In this document: positions 52,467 to 61,317 of the stretch, in pieces
Position numbering within the stretch: position 1 is the first letter of the stretch
Layout of the letters: the number at the start of each line of letters is the position of its first letter
NCBI GenBank assembly: GCA_002433025.1
Contig: DJGZ01000067.1
Coordinates: 5,683 to 69,682 of the forward strand
Reading direction: 5' to 3'
From: Bacteroidales bacterium UBA5833
GTDB taxonomy: Bacteria > Bacteroidota > Bacteroidia > Bacteroidales > Lentimicrobiaceae
Length of the DNA stretch: 64,000 nt
Notes under the pieces: generated by a model
Databases searched by the model: none
The model's input: only the letters and a program-made list of their open reading frames with translations
Told to the model about the DNA's origin: nothing
Translations under genes and position numbers: made by a program

Positions 52467-53660
52467 ATGAAATCATTTCAACAACTGACCAATGAACTGA
52501 ACAGTTTGAAAACAGGACTGTTTGGAAGGGATTTTTTATTAACCTGGGACAAAACAGAAGATGATCTGCGTCAGACCCTGCTGGTGGCTGACGAGCTGAA
52601 ATATCTGCGCGACCGGAACATCTCCACCCGTTGTTTTGATTCGGGACTGGCGGTGTCGAATTTCCGTGATAACTCAACCCGTACCCGTTTTTCTTTTGCT
52701 TCGGCCTGCAACCTGCTGGGTTTGGAAGTGCAGGACCTGGATGAAGCAAAGTCGCAGATCGCCCACGGGGAAACAGTCAGGGAAACGGCCAATATGATCA
52801 GTTTTCTTACTGATATTATCGGTATTCGTGATGACATGTTCCTCGGCGAGGGACATCGCTATATGCTGGAGATGGGGGCTGCCCTTGACGATGGTTTCAG
52901 CAACGGTGTGTTGCCGCAGCGGCCGGGGATCATCAACCTTCAATGCGACATCGACCATCCCACGCAATCCATGGCTGATTTGCTGCATCTTGTCAATTTT
53001 TACGGTGGCCTGGATAAACTGAAGGGGAAAAAGATCGCGATGACCTGGGCCTATTCGCCCAGTTACGGAAAGCCGCTTTCCGTGCCTCAGGGCATCATTG
53101 GTCTGATGACGCGGTTCGGCATGGAGGTTGACCTGGCCTTTCCCGAAGGCTATAACCTGATCCCGGAGGTGGTTGAAATGGCCGGGCGGCAGGCTGAAGC
53201 ATCGGGCGGAAGTTTCAGGGTGGTGAACACCATGGAAGAGGCTTTCCGCGATGCCGACATTGTTTATCCGAAAAGCTGGGCGCCCTTTGCAGTGATGGAA
53301 CAGCGCACCGGATTGCTGAAAACAGGTGATAAAGAAGGTCTGAAGGAGCTTGAACAGCAATGCCTGGCAAACAATGCCCGCTATACCGACTGGGAATGTG
53401 ATGAGGAAATGATGAAACTTACCCGCAATGGCAATGCCCTTTACATGCATTGCCTTCCGGCTGATATTTCCGGGGTTTCCTGTGTCCGGGGAGAAGTATC
53501 GGCAGCGGTATTTGAGCGGTATCGCATACAGACTTATAAGGAAGCCGGCTTCAAGCCCTATATTATTGCCGCGATGATACTGAACAACCGCTTTGAACCG
53601 GCTGCAGAGATCCTTGAAGGTTTGTACAGGGAAGGCAGAAAAAGGGTAAAGCGGTTTTAG
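52467..53660 (+). CDS. ygeW: YgeW-type knotted carbamoyltransferase
   Basis: 397 residues with the carbamoyltransferase fold. The carbamoyl-phosphate loop is DNSTRTRFSF (about residues 68-77), and the second-substrate region includes YMHCLPADISG. Insertions such as FDSGLAVSNFRDN and QCDIDHPTQSMADLLHL fit YgeW, the trefoil-knotted transferase found in purine-degradation clusters. Its natural substrate is unproven. It may use a purine-derived carbamoylated compound to give carbamoyl phosphate, which could be used for ATP synthesis. Separated from ygeY by 118 bases without a terminator, so probably the same transcript. Confidence 0.93.
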   Translation: MKSFQQLTNELNSLKTGLFGRDFLLTWDKTEDDLRQTLLVADELKYLRDRNISTRCFDSGLAVSNFRDNSTRTRFSFASACNLLGLEVQDLDEAKSQIAHGETVRETANMISFLTDIIGIRDDMFLGEGHRYMLEMGAALDDGFSNGVLPQRPGIINLQCDIDHPTQSMADLLHLVNFYGGLDKLKGKKIAMTWAYSPSYGKPLSVPQGIIGLMTRFGMEVDLAFPEGYNLIPEVVEMAGRQAEASGGSFRVVNTMEEAFRDADIVYPKSWAPFAVMEQRTGLLKTGDKEGLKELEQQCLANNARYTDWECDEEMMKLTRNGNALYMHCLPADISGVSCVRGEVSAAVFERYRIQTYKEAGFKPYIIAAMILNNRFEPAAEILEGLYREGRKRVKRF

Positions 53661-53759
53661 CCTGCCACTATGCAGGTATTTGGCAATGCCGGGGTTGTTT
53701 TTATACCTGATGCAGATTTTTATATTTTTCCTGATAACCAGTCTTTTATAAAAGCATTG

Positions 53760-53793
53760 TTCTTCGGATTATTCCCATCCGAAGAATTTTTAT
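53760..53793 (+). terminator. intrinsic terminator of the purine cluster
   Basis: TTCTTCGGAT (53760-53769) pairs perfectly with ATCCGAAGAA (53777-53786) around a 7-base loop, followed by five Ts. It lies 100 bases after the ygeW stop and just before the next promoter. Confidence 0.8.
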
Positions 53794-53815
53794 ACCTCTG
53801 TTAAGCCGGGCTTCT

Positions 53816-53823
53816 TAGCTTTG
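53816..53823 (+). promoter_or_regulatory. -7 box directly before the PepSY-TM gene
   Basis: TAGCTTTG matches TAnnTTTG and ends only four bases before the ATG at 53828. Transcription from it would begin at or inside the start codon, giving a leaderless or near-leaderless mRNA. No clear TTG is seen at -33. Confidence 0.35.
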
Positions 53824-53827
53824 CAGG

Positions 53828-54397
53828 ATGAAACGGAAAGTCCATCAGCAGCGTCAGGCCGGGAGTTTGAAATTTTTCAGGAGTATTCACCGTGTGGCGG
53901 CAATTTATCTCTTTGTTGTATTTATCATTATTTCAGTCACCGGACTAATGCTGGGATGGAAAAAGCACAGCGGTGGATTGCTGCTTCCGGAATCCGTAAA
54001 TGGGACTTCAACAGACCTGAAGGATTGGCTGCCGCTCGATAGTTTATACAGAAATGCATGCGGTATCCTCAGCGACTCGGTTTCTGCCGGACTATCGTGC
54101 AATCTTGAAAGAATTGATATAAGGAAAGAGCATGGAATGGTGAAGTTTGTGTTTGCTGATCATTTTTACGGCATTCAACTCGACGGGGCTACCGGACAGC
54201 TGTTGCAGATTGAGCGCCGGCGTTCCGACATCATCGAAAAGTTTCATGATGGTTCTATCCTTGATCATTTATTTGGTTTACGCGGGGAATATTTCAAACT
54301 GATTTATACCAGCCTTACCGGCCTCGCCCTGCTGGTGCTTACGATTACCGGATTCTGGATATGGTATGTGCCGGTCCGCATGCGTAATAAGGACTGA
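53828..54397 (+). CDS. PepSY-associated transmembrane protein
   Basis: 189 residues: a transmembrane helix (about 29-47, YLFVVFIIISVTGLMLGW), an extracytoplasmic PepSY-like domain (about 60-150, with VKFVFADHFYGIQLDGATGQ) and a C-terminal helix (about 160-182, LTGLALLVLTITGFWIWYVP). This is the build of the short PepSY_TM proteins often found with iron or siderophore uptake in Bacteroidota. Function is unproven. It lies between the purine terminator and the B12 promoter; its immediate neighbours give no strong clue. Confidence 0.85.
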   Translation: MKRKVHQQRQAGSLKFFRSIHRVAAIYLFVVFIIISVTGLMLGWKKHSGGLLLPESVNGTSTDLKDWLPLDSLYRNACGILSDSVSAGLSCNLERIDIRKEHGMVKFVFADHFYGIQLDGATGQLLQIERRRSDIIEKFHDGSILDHLFGLRGEYFKLIYTSLTGLALLVLTITGFWIWYVPVRMRNKD

Positions 54398-54471
54398 TTT
54401 ATTTTTATCCGGGTTAATTTGTTTCAGATGTGGTACTTGCGGCAGGAGTGAAAAAACTTTGCCCGAAATAT

Positions 54472-54503
54472 TTGCATTCCTTTAATCAATCTTCATACTT
54501 TTG
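54472..54503 (+). promoter_or_regulatory. promoter of the cobalamin uptake locus
   Basis: TTG (54472-54474) and TACTTTTG (54496-54503) are 21 bases apart, slightly longer than the usual 19. The predicted start is just before the riboswitch begins at about 54511. Confidence 0.55.
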
Positions 54504-54510
54504 CAGGGCA

Positions 54511-54665
54511 ATGGTTCCGGAAACGGATAATAGGGAAGGCCGTGCAATTCGGCTGCAGTTCCCGCTGCTGTAAGCTCTTTTAACGGTTTCAACAGAATGC
54601 CACTGTCTATCCCCAAACTGACGGGAAGGCGTTGAAAACAAACGGAGTAAGCCAGAAGACCTGCC
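54511..54665 (+). promoter_or_regulatory. cobalamin (B12) riboswitch
   Basis: The hallmark sequence blocks of the B12 riboswitch occur in order: ATAATAGGGAAGGCCGTGCAA near the 5' end (shown without its final base it is the AGGGAA block), GCAGTTCCCGCTGCTGTAA (the CCCGC/CTGTAA region), CCACTG, GGGAAGGCG, and the B12-box-like GCCAGAAGACCTGCC at 54651-54665. The total of about 155 bases suits the class. It sits upstream of four genes, all of which fit cobalamin uptake. Binding of a cobalamin should repress them. Confidence 0.93.
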
Positions 54666-54930
54666 ATTTGCCTTGTGGATTTTGCAGTTTACGGAGAATG
54701 AACTGCTTGTCGGAAAGCCTGGCCGTATTCACATACTTTTCGGTCGTTTTTTAATCAGGTTTTCAGCTGTACTGCATAATCCATTTTTTTGAAATGATTC
54801 AAAGCCGGTAGTTGCATTCCGTGCAATGGTCCTGTTTGCTGCCCGCGCGGCGAGGATCATTTCAGGGAAAGCTTGCAGCCGGCGCTCCGGATTGCTGAAT
54901 GATATTGCGTATTAATTAAAAAGACTGACC
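54666..54930 (+). other. leader and expression platform after the riboswitch
   Basis: 265 bases between aptamer and first gene. GCAGTT-11 nt-AACTGC (near 54685-54707) can form a stem. GGCCG can pair with CGGTC before a run of six Ts (near 54719-54752), a plausible regulatory terminator. No ORF is credible here. Exact switching structure would need folding. Confidence 0.45.
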
Positions 54931-55482
54931 ATGAACTCCCGAAAGATTACCCTGCAGTTTGCTGTAATCACAGCCCTGGTGCTGATGCTGGCCTTCAGCC
55001 GCTTGTTGCCGCATCCTTTCAACTTTTCGCCGGTGGCGGCCCTTGCGCTGTTCGGTGGTGCCCGCTACAAAAGCCGTTTTACTGCTTACCTCATCCCGAT
55101 AACCGCGGTCTGGATCAGCGACCTGTTCCTGAACTACACATTCTTTGGCCGGCTGGTTATTTTTTACGATGGCGCCTTCTTTACCTACCTGGCATTTGCA
55201 CTGATCGTGGTCCTTGGCTCCTTTGCCCTCCGGAAATTTTCAGCCGGAAGGCTGTTGATTGCCTCCCTGTCGGCTTCGGTCATTTTCTTCCTGGTTTCAA
55301 ACTTCGGGGTTTGGCTCTATGGCGGGCTTTATCCGCCAACCGGCGGGGGACTTGCCGCCTGTTACGCTGCAGCAATTCCATTTTTCAGGAATACCCTGGC
55401 AGGTGACCTGGTTTACGGTTTCGCCATATTCTACCTTTATGAACTGGCGGCCAGCCGCATCCCCGCGCTGAAGACGGCATAA
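54931..55482 (+). CDS. DUF6580-type membrane protein, candidate inner-membrane B12/precursor transporter
   Basis: 183 residues with five to six predicted transmembrane helices (about 7-27, 34-48, 53-70, 78-98, 104-128, 150-175). PHPFNFSPVAALALFGGARY at residues 26-45 is the conserved entry of the DUF6580 putative transport family, and the build resembles ECF-type S components. It is the first gene after a B12 riboswitch, so it likely moves cobalamin, a precursor or cobalt across the inner membrane; the substrate is an inference. No ATPase component is encoded in the window. Confidence 0.8.
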   Translation: MNSRKITLQFAVITALVLMLAFSRLLPHPFNFSPVAALALFGGARYKSRFTAYLIPITAVWISDLFLNYTFFGRLVIFYDGAFFTYLAFALIVVLGSFALRKFSAGRLLIASLSASVIFFLVSNFGVWLYGGLYPPTGGGLAACYAAAIPFFRNTLAGDLVYGFAIFYLYELAASRIPALKTA

Positions 55483-55526
55483 ATGCATTTTCTCATAAAC
55501 TGACTTTTCACCAAATTCTACTCATC

Positions 55527-57482
55527 ATGATCAAAACCAGACTCATTGCTGTATTTACACTGCTAACTCTTGGAGCCTCTGCACAGGGGCCTTATCCGCC
55601 CGCCGCCGGGCAGGCCGGAAGTACTGCCATTTCCATGGACAGCAGCATTATCCGGTCATGGGCCACCGGGGCTGAAGTTGTACGTGGCTACATACAGGCG
55701 AACGACACCAGCGTCTATTATCTCGGCTCCAATAAAGCTTCATATGGAAAACATTTCAACGCTACGGGGCCGGCCGAAGGCAATGCAACGGAAGTGGTAA
55801 GTCTGGGTGACGGAGGTATGGCCACCCTTACCTTCGACCGCCTGATTGTGAACGGGCCCGGTCCTGATTTCGCGGTTTTCGAGAACTCATTCGGCGATAC
55901 CTTTCTCGAACTTGCTTTTGTTGAAGTGAGTTCCGACGGGGTGCATTACAGCCGTTTTCCCTCAGTTTCACTGACACCTTCTGACGTTCAGAAAGGCGCA
56001 TGGGATGAACTGGACCCTACAATGATCCACAACCTTGCCGGCAAGTACCGCCAGGGATTCGGAACCCCTTTCGATCTCAGCGACCTTGACCATGATCCGC
56101 TGGTGGACCTGTTTGCCGTCCGCTTTGTCAGAATTATTGATGTAGTTGGCTGTATTGATCCGCAATATGCATCTTTCGACGCAGAAGGCAACATTATCAA
56201 CGAACCTTTTCCGACTCCCTTTAATTCGGGCGGATTTGACCTGGACGGGGTTGCCGTAATCAATTCCAATGTGCAGAATGAGGTTGCCGGCTTCGAAGGA
56301 TTTATCCTGGAACCTGACAGTTACTTTTTGCCTGAATCTGCCGGCAGCTTTAGCAGCGGTTCCCTCAGCTTCCTTTACGAAGGTGGTTTTGGCTCATGGT
56401 CGGGATTTACCTGTTCGAACAGGGTAACGCTGAACGGATCGTACACCGATGATCAGTTTGTTGCCGTTCCCGGCGGAGGTGTTGAAGCCGATTCAACGAC
56501 GTTTGCCATTTCCTACGTGAATTCCGACTGGATGACCGGAACCTACGATCCCATTCCTTCGGTGATTCAGACAACAGCCGGAGATGAGGCTGTTTTCAGC
56601 GGTTTTTACGTTACCAATACGAATATGGCTTACATCACCATGCGCGACGGAACCCTTTTCAACAAGAAATTCGGGGGCGTTTCAGGCAACGACCCGGATT
56701 GGTTCAGGTTGAAAGTGTGGGGGATAAGGACCGACAACAGCCTGACCCCGGAGATTACGCATTATCTGGCTGATTTCCGGAGCGATGACAATGCCCTTGA
56801 TTATATTCAGGATGACTGGCGCTGGGTTGACCTGATGCCCCTGGGCGCGGTAAAATCGCTTCAGTTTATTCTTGAATCCTCCGATTCCGGTGATTTTGGC
56901 ATCAACACCCCGGCTTATTTCTGCCTGGATCATCTAACCGTTCTGAGTACGCAGGGGCCTGTACTTACCGCCTGGCTTCCCGATCGTGAAGTGGCCGTAA
57001 ATGCAGATCCCGTTGTGGTGGCGCTCGACAACTATTTTTATCACAGCAATGGCGCCATCACATACGAAGTGGCTGAAAATACAAATCCAGGATTAGTCTC
57101 AGCTTCGATCGGGGGCAACCAGCTTACACTGACTTTTACCGCGGATGAGACCGGCCCTGCAACGGTTACCATCGTGGCTTCCGCCTCCGGGGTGAGCGTA
57201 ACCGACACTTTTGACGTAACGGTACGCTCAAATGTAGGGATCAATAATCCTGAAGCATTGGTTTTCAGGGCTTATCCCAACCCGGTATCAGGGTCGCTTT
57301 TTATTGAGCATGGCGGGCAAAGTGAATTGCAGCTGACAGGAATGAACGGAAATGTGATCCTGCAGACGAAGCTTCTGAACGGTAAGGCTGAAATTTCACT
57401 TCAGGACATGCAGCCCGGCATATACCTGCTGAAGCTGATCAACGAAAAAGGCGTTTCAGTGAAGAAGATCGTTAAACAGTAG
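55527..57482 (+). CDS. btuH: BtuH-like cobalamin-binding surface protein (DUF4465) with T9SS tail
   Basis: 651 residues: signal peptide to about SAQ20, an N-terminal beta-domain (about 50-260, with VSLGDGGMATLTFDRLIVNG and NGPGPDFAVFENSFGDTFLE), a DUF4465 domain (about 270-480, with FGSWSGFTCSNRVTLNGSYT and ITHYLADFRSDDNALDYIQD), an Ig-like spacer, and a type A T9SS sorting domain (FRAYPNPVSGSLFIEHGG to the end). BtuH proteins of Bacteroides are surface B12-binding lipoproteins with DUF4465. This one lacks a lipobox and instead uses T9SS. Position under the B12 riboswitch and before btuB supports the call. Confidence 0.82.
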   Translation: MIKTRLIAVFTLLTLGASAQGPYPPAAGQAGSTAISMDSSIIRSWATGAEVVRGYIQANDTSVYYLGSNKASYGKHFNATGPAEGNATEVVSLGDGGMATLTFDRLIVNGPGPDFAVFENSFGDTFLELAFVEVSSDGVHYSRFPSVSLTPSDVQKGAWDELDPTMIHNLAGKYRQGFGTPFDLSDLDHDPLVDLFAVRFVRIIDVVGCIDPQYASFDAEGNIINEPFPTPFNSGGFDLDGVAVINSNVQNEVAGFEGFILEPDSYFLPESAGSFSSGSLSFLYEGGFGSWSGFTCSNRVTLNGSYTDDQFVAVPGGGVEADSTTFAISYVNSDWMTGTYDPIPSVIQTTAGDEAVFSGFYVTNTNMAYITMRDGTLFNKKFGGVSGNDPDWFRLKVWGIRTDNSLTPEITHYLADFRSDDNALDYIQDDWRWVDLMPLGAVKSLQFILESSDSGDFGINTPAYFCLDHLTVLSTQGPVLTAWLPDREVAVNADPVVVALDNYFYHSNGAITYEVAENTNPGLVSASIGGNQLTLTFTADETGPATVTIVASASGVSVTDTFDVTVRSNVGINNPEALVFRAYPNPVSGSLFIEHGGQSELQLTGMNGNVILQTKLLNGKAEISLQDMQPGIYLLKLINEKGVSVKKIVKQ

Positions 57483-57511
57483 CAAATTCATCAATAAACC
57501 CCTGCATACCC

Positions 57512-59500
57512 ATGAAAAGCAACGTAACGGTAACCGTTTTGCTGCTGGCCTTCCTGATCAGCCGGGCAACGGCCCAGGAGCCGGTTACCGATACGCTTAT
57601 GCTGAAAGGCGTTGAGATAGCGTCGGAGAAAATCAGCCGTAAGGAGCTAACGTCATTTCCACTCCAGAGTTTATCGGCCACGCAGATTGCTTCAGTTGCC
57701 GGAAATTCGGTCGCGGATGCCCTCAAGACATTTTCGGGGGTTACCCTGCGCGATTACGGCGGGGCAGGAGGGCTGAAGACCGTTATGGTCAGAAGCCTCG
57801 GCGCGCAGCATACCGGTGTTTTTATTGACGGGGCGCCGGTTTCGGACATCGCCAGCGGTCAGCCCGACCTGGGGAAGTTTCCGCTCGGAAATCTTGAGGA
57901 AGTCAGCCTTAATGTGGGCGTCGGAGGGAGTGAGCCCATGCCGGCAAGGGCGCGTTCAGGCGCCAGCGTCATCAATCTGAGGAGCATTAAACCAGACTTC
58001 GGAAAGTTTAAAACAAGGGGCAATGCTGGTATCAGGGGCGGATCGTTCGGGCTGATCAACCCTTTTCTCCGACTGGATCATAAAACCGGTACCGGCTCCT
58101 GGTTTGGGATTGAAATTAATCCGCTCTTTTCAAAAGGGGATTATCCATATCTGGTTGACAACGGGCCTGCCGGATCAGCGCGTCTGAAGCGCGGCAACGG
58201 TGACCTTACTTCGCTGGCGGCAAACCTCAGCTTCAGTGCAAAGGCCGGCGACAGCAGCGAGGTGCGGGTATTCGCGAGGTTTTATAACGCTGAGCGCGGA
58301 TTGCCGGGCGCTGTGGTGTTTTATAACCCTCACAGCTCTCAGCGGCTGACCAACAAAGACCTGAGCCTGGGATTTCAGCTGATGTCAGACAGCAAGCGGA
58401 CCTCCCTGCTGACCAATGCCTGCTGGTCGTACGCCTGGCTGCGTTACCTCGATCCTGACTATCTCGGTTACGACCACAGCCTTGATAACCGTTACCTTCA
58501 GCAGGAGCTCCACCTCTCCCAGGCAGGTACATTCAACATCAGCAGGCATTTCTCCGCTTCGCTGGCATCGGATTTTATCCTGAACGCCTTTTCGGGAAGT
58601 CAATACAATACTGATCCGTGGCGGGGCAGTTTTCTGTTGTCGGCAATATTGGCCCATCAAACGCGGAATACCGGCGCCGAAGCCGGATTTCTGGCAAGTG
58701 TCATCAAGGACAGCGGGAAGGATCCATCAGAAGAAGCCCTGACGCATAAAGTATCTCCGTACTTTTCACTGTCTGTCAGGATCGCTGATGTCCCTTCGCT
58801 GAGGCTCAGGATGATGTACAAGCACTCCTTCAGGATGCCGGCATTCAACGAAATGTACTATGCCCTTGTCGGGAATCCCGGACTTTTACCGGAAGCCGCG
58901 CAGCAGCTGAATACCGGCTTACTGGGATCATACGCGCCTTTCAAAGGCCTGCTGTTCAGGCTGAGCGCCGATGCTTTTTTCAACAGGGTTCATGAAAAAA
59001 TCGTCGCCATTCCCACTCAAAACCTTTTTGTATGGTCGATGCAGAACATCGGCGAAGTGAGGACCCGGGGGCTGGACATTCAGCTTGACGCGTCTGCCGC
59101 ATTGGGACGGCGCGGCAAAGCATCAGTGAACCTTGCCTATACTTACCAGGAAGCCAGCGACATCAGCGATAAGAATTCTTCAGACTATGGGAATCAGATC
59201 CCTTATATTCCCTGGGAAACTTTTTCTGCAATGTTTCAACTTGTTCACCGGTCATTTTCGATTGACTACAACCTTCTTTTCAACGGATACAGGTATGTGT
59301 CGTCCGAAAATATTCCCCAGAACCTGCTGCCCTCATGGTGGATCAGTGATGCCGGCCTTGCATGGAGCCCTGAGGCCGGAAGGTACAAATACAGGATAAA
59401 GGCAGGGGTAACCAATCTGTTTGATAAAGATTACGTGGTGATCAGGAGTTTTCCGATGCCCGGACGGGGCTTTGTAATCAGCGGCGCTTTTAATTTTTGA
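57512..59500 (+). CDS. btuB: TonB-dependent outer-membrane cobalamin transporter (BtuB-like)
   Basis: 662 residues. The signal peptide ends at ATAQ22. The plug (about 45-165) contains SVADALKTFSGVTLRDYGGA and KTVMVRSLGAQHTGVFIDGA, and a 22-strand barrel follows to the C-terminal aromatic (GFVISGAFNF). It imports a ligand across the outer membrane using TonB energy. Cobalamin is assigned from the riboswitch and the neighbouring BtuH and BtuG; the barrel alone would not decide it. Twenty-nine bases separate it from btuH, and its stop lies just before btuG. Confidence 0.9.
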   Translation: MKSNVTVTVLLLAFLISRATAQEPVTDTLMLKGVEIASEKISRKELTSFPLQSLSATQIASVAGNSVADALKTFSGVTLRDYGGAGGLKTVMVRSLGAQHTGVFIDGAPVSDIASGQPDLGKFPLGNLEEVSLNVGVGGSEPMPARARSGASVINLRSIKPDFGKFKTRGNAGIRGGSFGLINPFLRLDHKTGTGSWFGIEINPLFSKGDYPYLVDNGPAGSARLKRGNGDLTSLAANLSFSAKAGDSSEVRVFARFYNAERGLPGAVVFYNPHSSQRLTNKDLSLGFQLMSDSKRTSLLTNACWSYAWLRYLDPDYLGYDHSLDNRYLQQELHLSQAGTFNISRHFSASLASDFILNAFSGSQYNTDPWRGSFLLSAILAHQTRNTGAEAGFLASVIKDSGKDPSEEALTHKVSPYFSLSVRIADVPSLRLRMMYKHSFRMPAFNEMYYALVGNPGLLPEAAQQLNTGLLGSYAPFKGLLFRLSADAFFNRVHEKIVAIPTQNLFVWSMQNIGEVRTRGLDIQLDASAALGRRGKASVNLAYTYQEASDISDKNSSDYGNQIPYIPWETFSAMFQLVHRSFSIDYNLLFNGYRYVSSENIPQNLLPSWWISDAGLAWSPEAGRYKYRIKAGVTNLFDKDYVVIRSFPMPGRGFVISGAFNF

Positions 59501-59508
59501 TTTTTGAT

Positions 59509-60678
59509 ATGATGAAGTTTATCGGATTTTTGGCAATGAGTAAGAACCGGTTGAGCATAAGGCCGGTAATTGAGCCGTTCTGGCAGCAGTGTATGGTGGC
59601 GATGCTGCTCCTTTTAATCATGATGCATACATCCTGCCGCAAGGATCCTGATCAGCCCCGGCCTGTGTTAAATGATACCACGATTTATGCTGCCGGTATC
59701 TATGTGCTGAACGAGGGCTTGTTTAACCAGAACAATGCAGGGCTTACATTTTATAATTTCAGCGATTCTACTGCGGAAACGGATTACTTCTTCAATAAGA
59801 ACGGCCGCGGACTGGGTGATACGGGAAGCGATGCCTGCATCTATGGCTCCAAACTATATATTGTGGTAAATGTTTCAAGTCAGCTCGAAGTAGTTGACGC
59901 GGCCTCGGGCATCAGCCTCAGCCGGATTCCGCTATTTAACGGCAGCAAGCCGCGGCAGCCCCGAAAAATTTCGCCTTACGGCAAGTATATCTTCGTGTGT
60001 AACTTTGATAACACTGTGGCTGTGATCGATACAGCCCGGCTTGAAGTGATCAGCCTGATCGAGGCCGGCAGAAACCCTGACGGAATAACCGCTGCCTACG
60101 GTAAAATCTGGGTTTCCAATTCCGGAGGCCTGGCATTTCCCGCTTACGACAATACCGTGTCGGTAATTGATCCGGAAACCTTTACGGAAGTATCGCGTTT
60201 TACGGTGGGCATCAACCCATATACCATCCGGCCCGATGGTCACGGCAACCTCTATCTCATCTCAAGAGGGAACTACGACGATGTGAAGAGCCGTTTACAG
60301 GTGCTTGACGCTTCGGGCAACCTGGTTAAAACATTCGGTGAATTTGAAGCCCTGGGCTTTGCAATTGCGGGCGATACCGCTTATGTGTATAATTACGACT
60401 GGAACAGCGGTAAAAGCAGCGTTATGGTGATAAATACCCTCACCATGCAACCGGAAGATACGGAGTTTATCAAAGACGGGACTCCCGTACGCGCAGTTTA
60501 TGGCATAGCGCATGATCCTGCAACTGACCTGATTTACATTTCGGATGCCCTCAATTTTACCGGTACAGGTCGCGTACATGCATTTGATAAAGCCGGTAAC
60601 CGGCAGTTTTCCTTCAATACCGGCATCAATCCGTCGGGTTTTGCTTTTCTTCACCGTATGAATATTCAGGGGAACTGA
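59509..60678 (+). CDS. btuG: BtuG-like surface beta-propeller lipoprotein
   Basis: About 389 residues from the ATG at 59509 (TTG at 59497 is an alternative). The hydrophobic LLLLIMMHTSC with Cys near residue 43 is a lipobox. The mature part is a DUF5074/YncE-type seven-blade beta-propeller: repeated blades show DNTVAVIDTARLEVISLI, DNTVSVIDPETFTEVSRF and SSVMVINTLTMQPEDTEF. In Bacteroides BtuG sits on BtuB and captures B12 with very high affinity before handing it over. Gene order btuH-btuB-btuG and the riboswitch support the same role here. After it lie 282 bases without genes or clear terminator. Confidence 0.87.
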   Translation: MMKFIGFLAMSKNRLSIRPVIEPFWQQCMVAMLLLLIMMHTSCRKDPDQPRPVLNDTTIYAAGIYVLNEGLFNQNNAGLTFYNFSDSTAETDYFFNKNGRGLGDTGSDACIYGSKLYIVVNVSSQLEVVDAASGISLSRIPLFNGSKPRQPRKISPYGKYIFVCNFDNTVAVIDTARLEVISLIEAGRNPDGITAAYGKIWVSNSGGLAFPAYDNTVSVIDPETFTEVSRFTVGINPYTIRPDGHGNLYLISRGNYDDVKSRLQVLDASGNLVKTFGEFEALGFAIAGDTAYVYNYDWNSGKSSVMVINTLTMQPEDTEFIKDGTPVRAVYGIAHDPATDLIYISDALNFTGTGRVHAFDKAGNRQFSFNTGINPSGFAFLHRMNIQGN

Positions 60679-60960
60679 CAAAGCTGCTTTTCCGGATGTA
60701 TGAAAGCTCATTGTGACTGAAGGGACGCAGGCACTTTGGGCTTTCAGCCCCGGGCATGCTGATCGTAAGATGGCTTTTGGCCAGCTCAGATGGCTGATTT
60801 CGCAATATAAAATGATTTTAGGCTCTCTCCGGTAATTGTTGTCCGTGCGACGTAACTCAGGCAGTCATGCTTACATCACGCCGTTGCCGGAAGTGGATTC
60901 CCGGAAAGCGCGTTGCATTTAAGATGTTATGGGTGGAATTCAGGTAGCGACGACGGGGGG

Positions 60961-61317
60961 CTATAGTCCGAAGATGCCGATTTTGAAGGCAAACCGGCGT
61001 GGCCGCTCTTCCGGTGCAATGGAACGGATGGGGCGTGGCTCCTGATTGATGATATCGAAACGCGAGCAATGGATTACCTCGCCGGGCGTTGCATGGATAT
61101 GCAGCACGTTGCAGTGGGGACTGCCTTTAGAAATCAGGGAGATATACTTCTGAACCGTGGTTTCTTCACCTTCCACGTGAATCAGTATGCGGTGCTCAGA
61201 CCCCTGGTTCGAAATGGATCCGCATAATCCCATCTCCCTTCCCTTGTTCAGGGTGTAAAACCGGAATCCTTTGCAAACCTGGTCAATCGATAATCTGATG
61301 TCTACCGCAACACGCAT
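60961..61317 (-). CDS. acylphosphatase-like protein
   Basis: 118 residues. CKGFRFYTLNKGREMGLCGS and SNQGSEHRILIHVEGEETTV match the acylphosphatase fold, with a likely catalytic Arg (GFR) and Asn (ISN). The usual phosphate-binding loop GxVQGVGFR is degenerate (IDQVCKGFR), so enzymatic activity is doubtful. A C-terminal extension of about 30 residues (HCSRFDIINQEPRPIRSIAP) is unusual. A 6-bp inverted repeat (CGGCTG at 61376-61381, CAGCCG at 61393-61398) lies upstream. The gene is isolated, with gaps of about 280 bases on each side, in which I see no other gene. Confidence 0.7.
   Translation of the reverse strand: MRVAVDIRLSIDQVCKGFRFYTLNKGREMGLCGSISNQGSEHRILIHVEGEETTVQKYISLISKGSPHCNVLHIHATPGEVIHCSRFDIINQEPRPIRSIAPEERPRRFAFKIGIFGL

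Noticed and set aside
52674..53450. 258-residue minus-strand ORF over ygeW
   Set aside because: Antisense shadow; the ygeW frame carries all carbamoyltransferase motifs.
54482..54667. 61-residue minus-strand ORF
   Set aside because: It is antisense to the B12 riboswitch.
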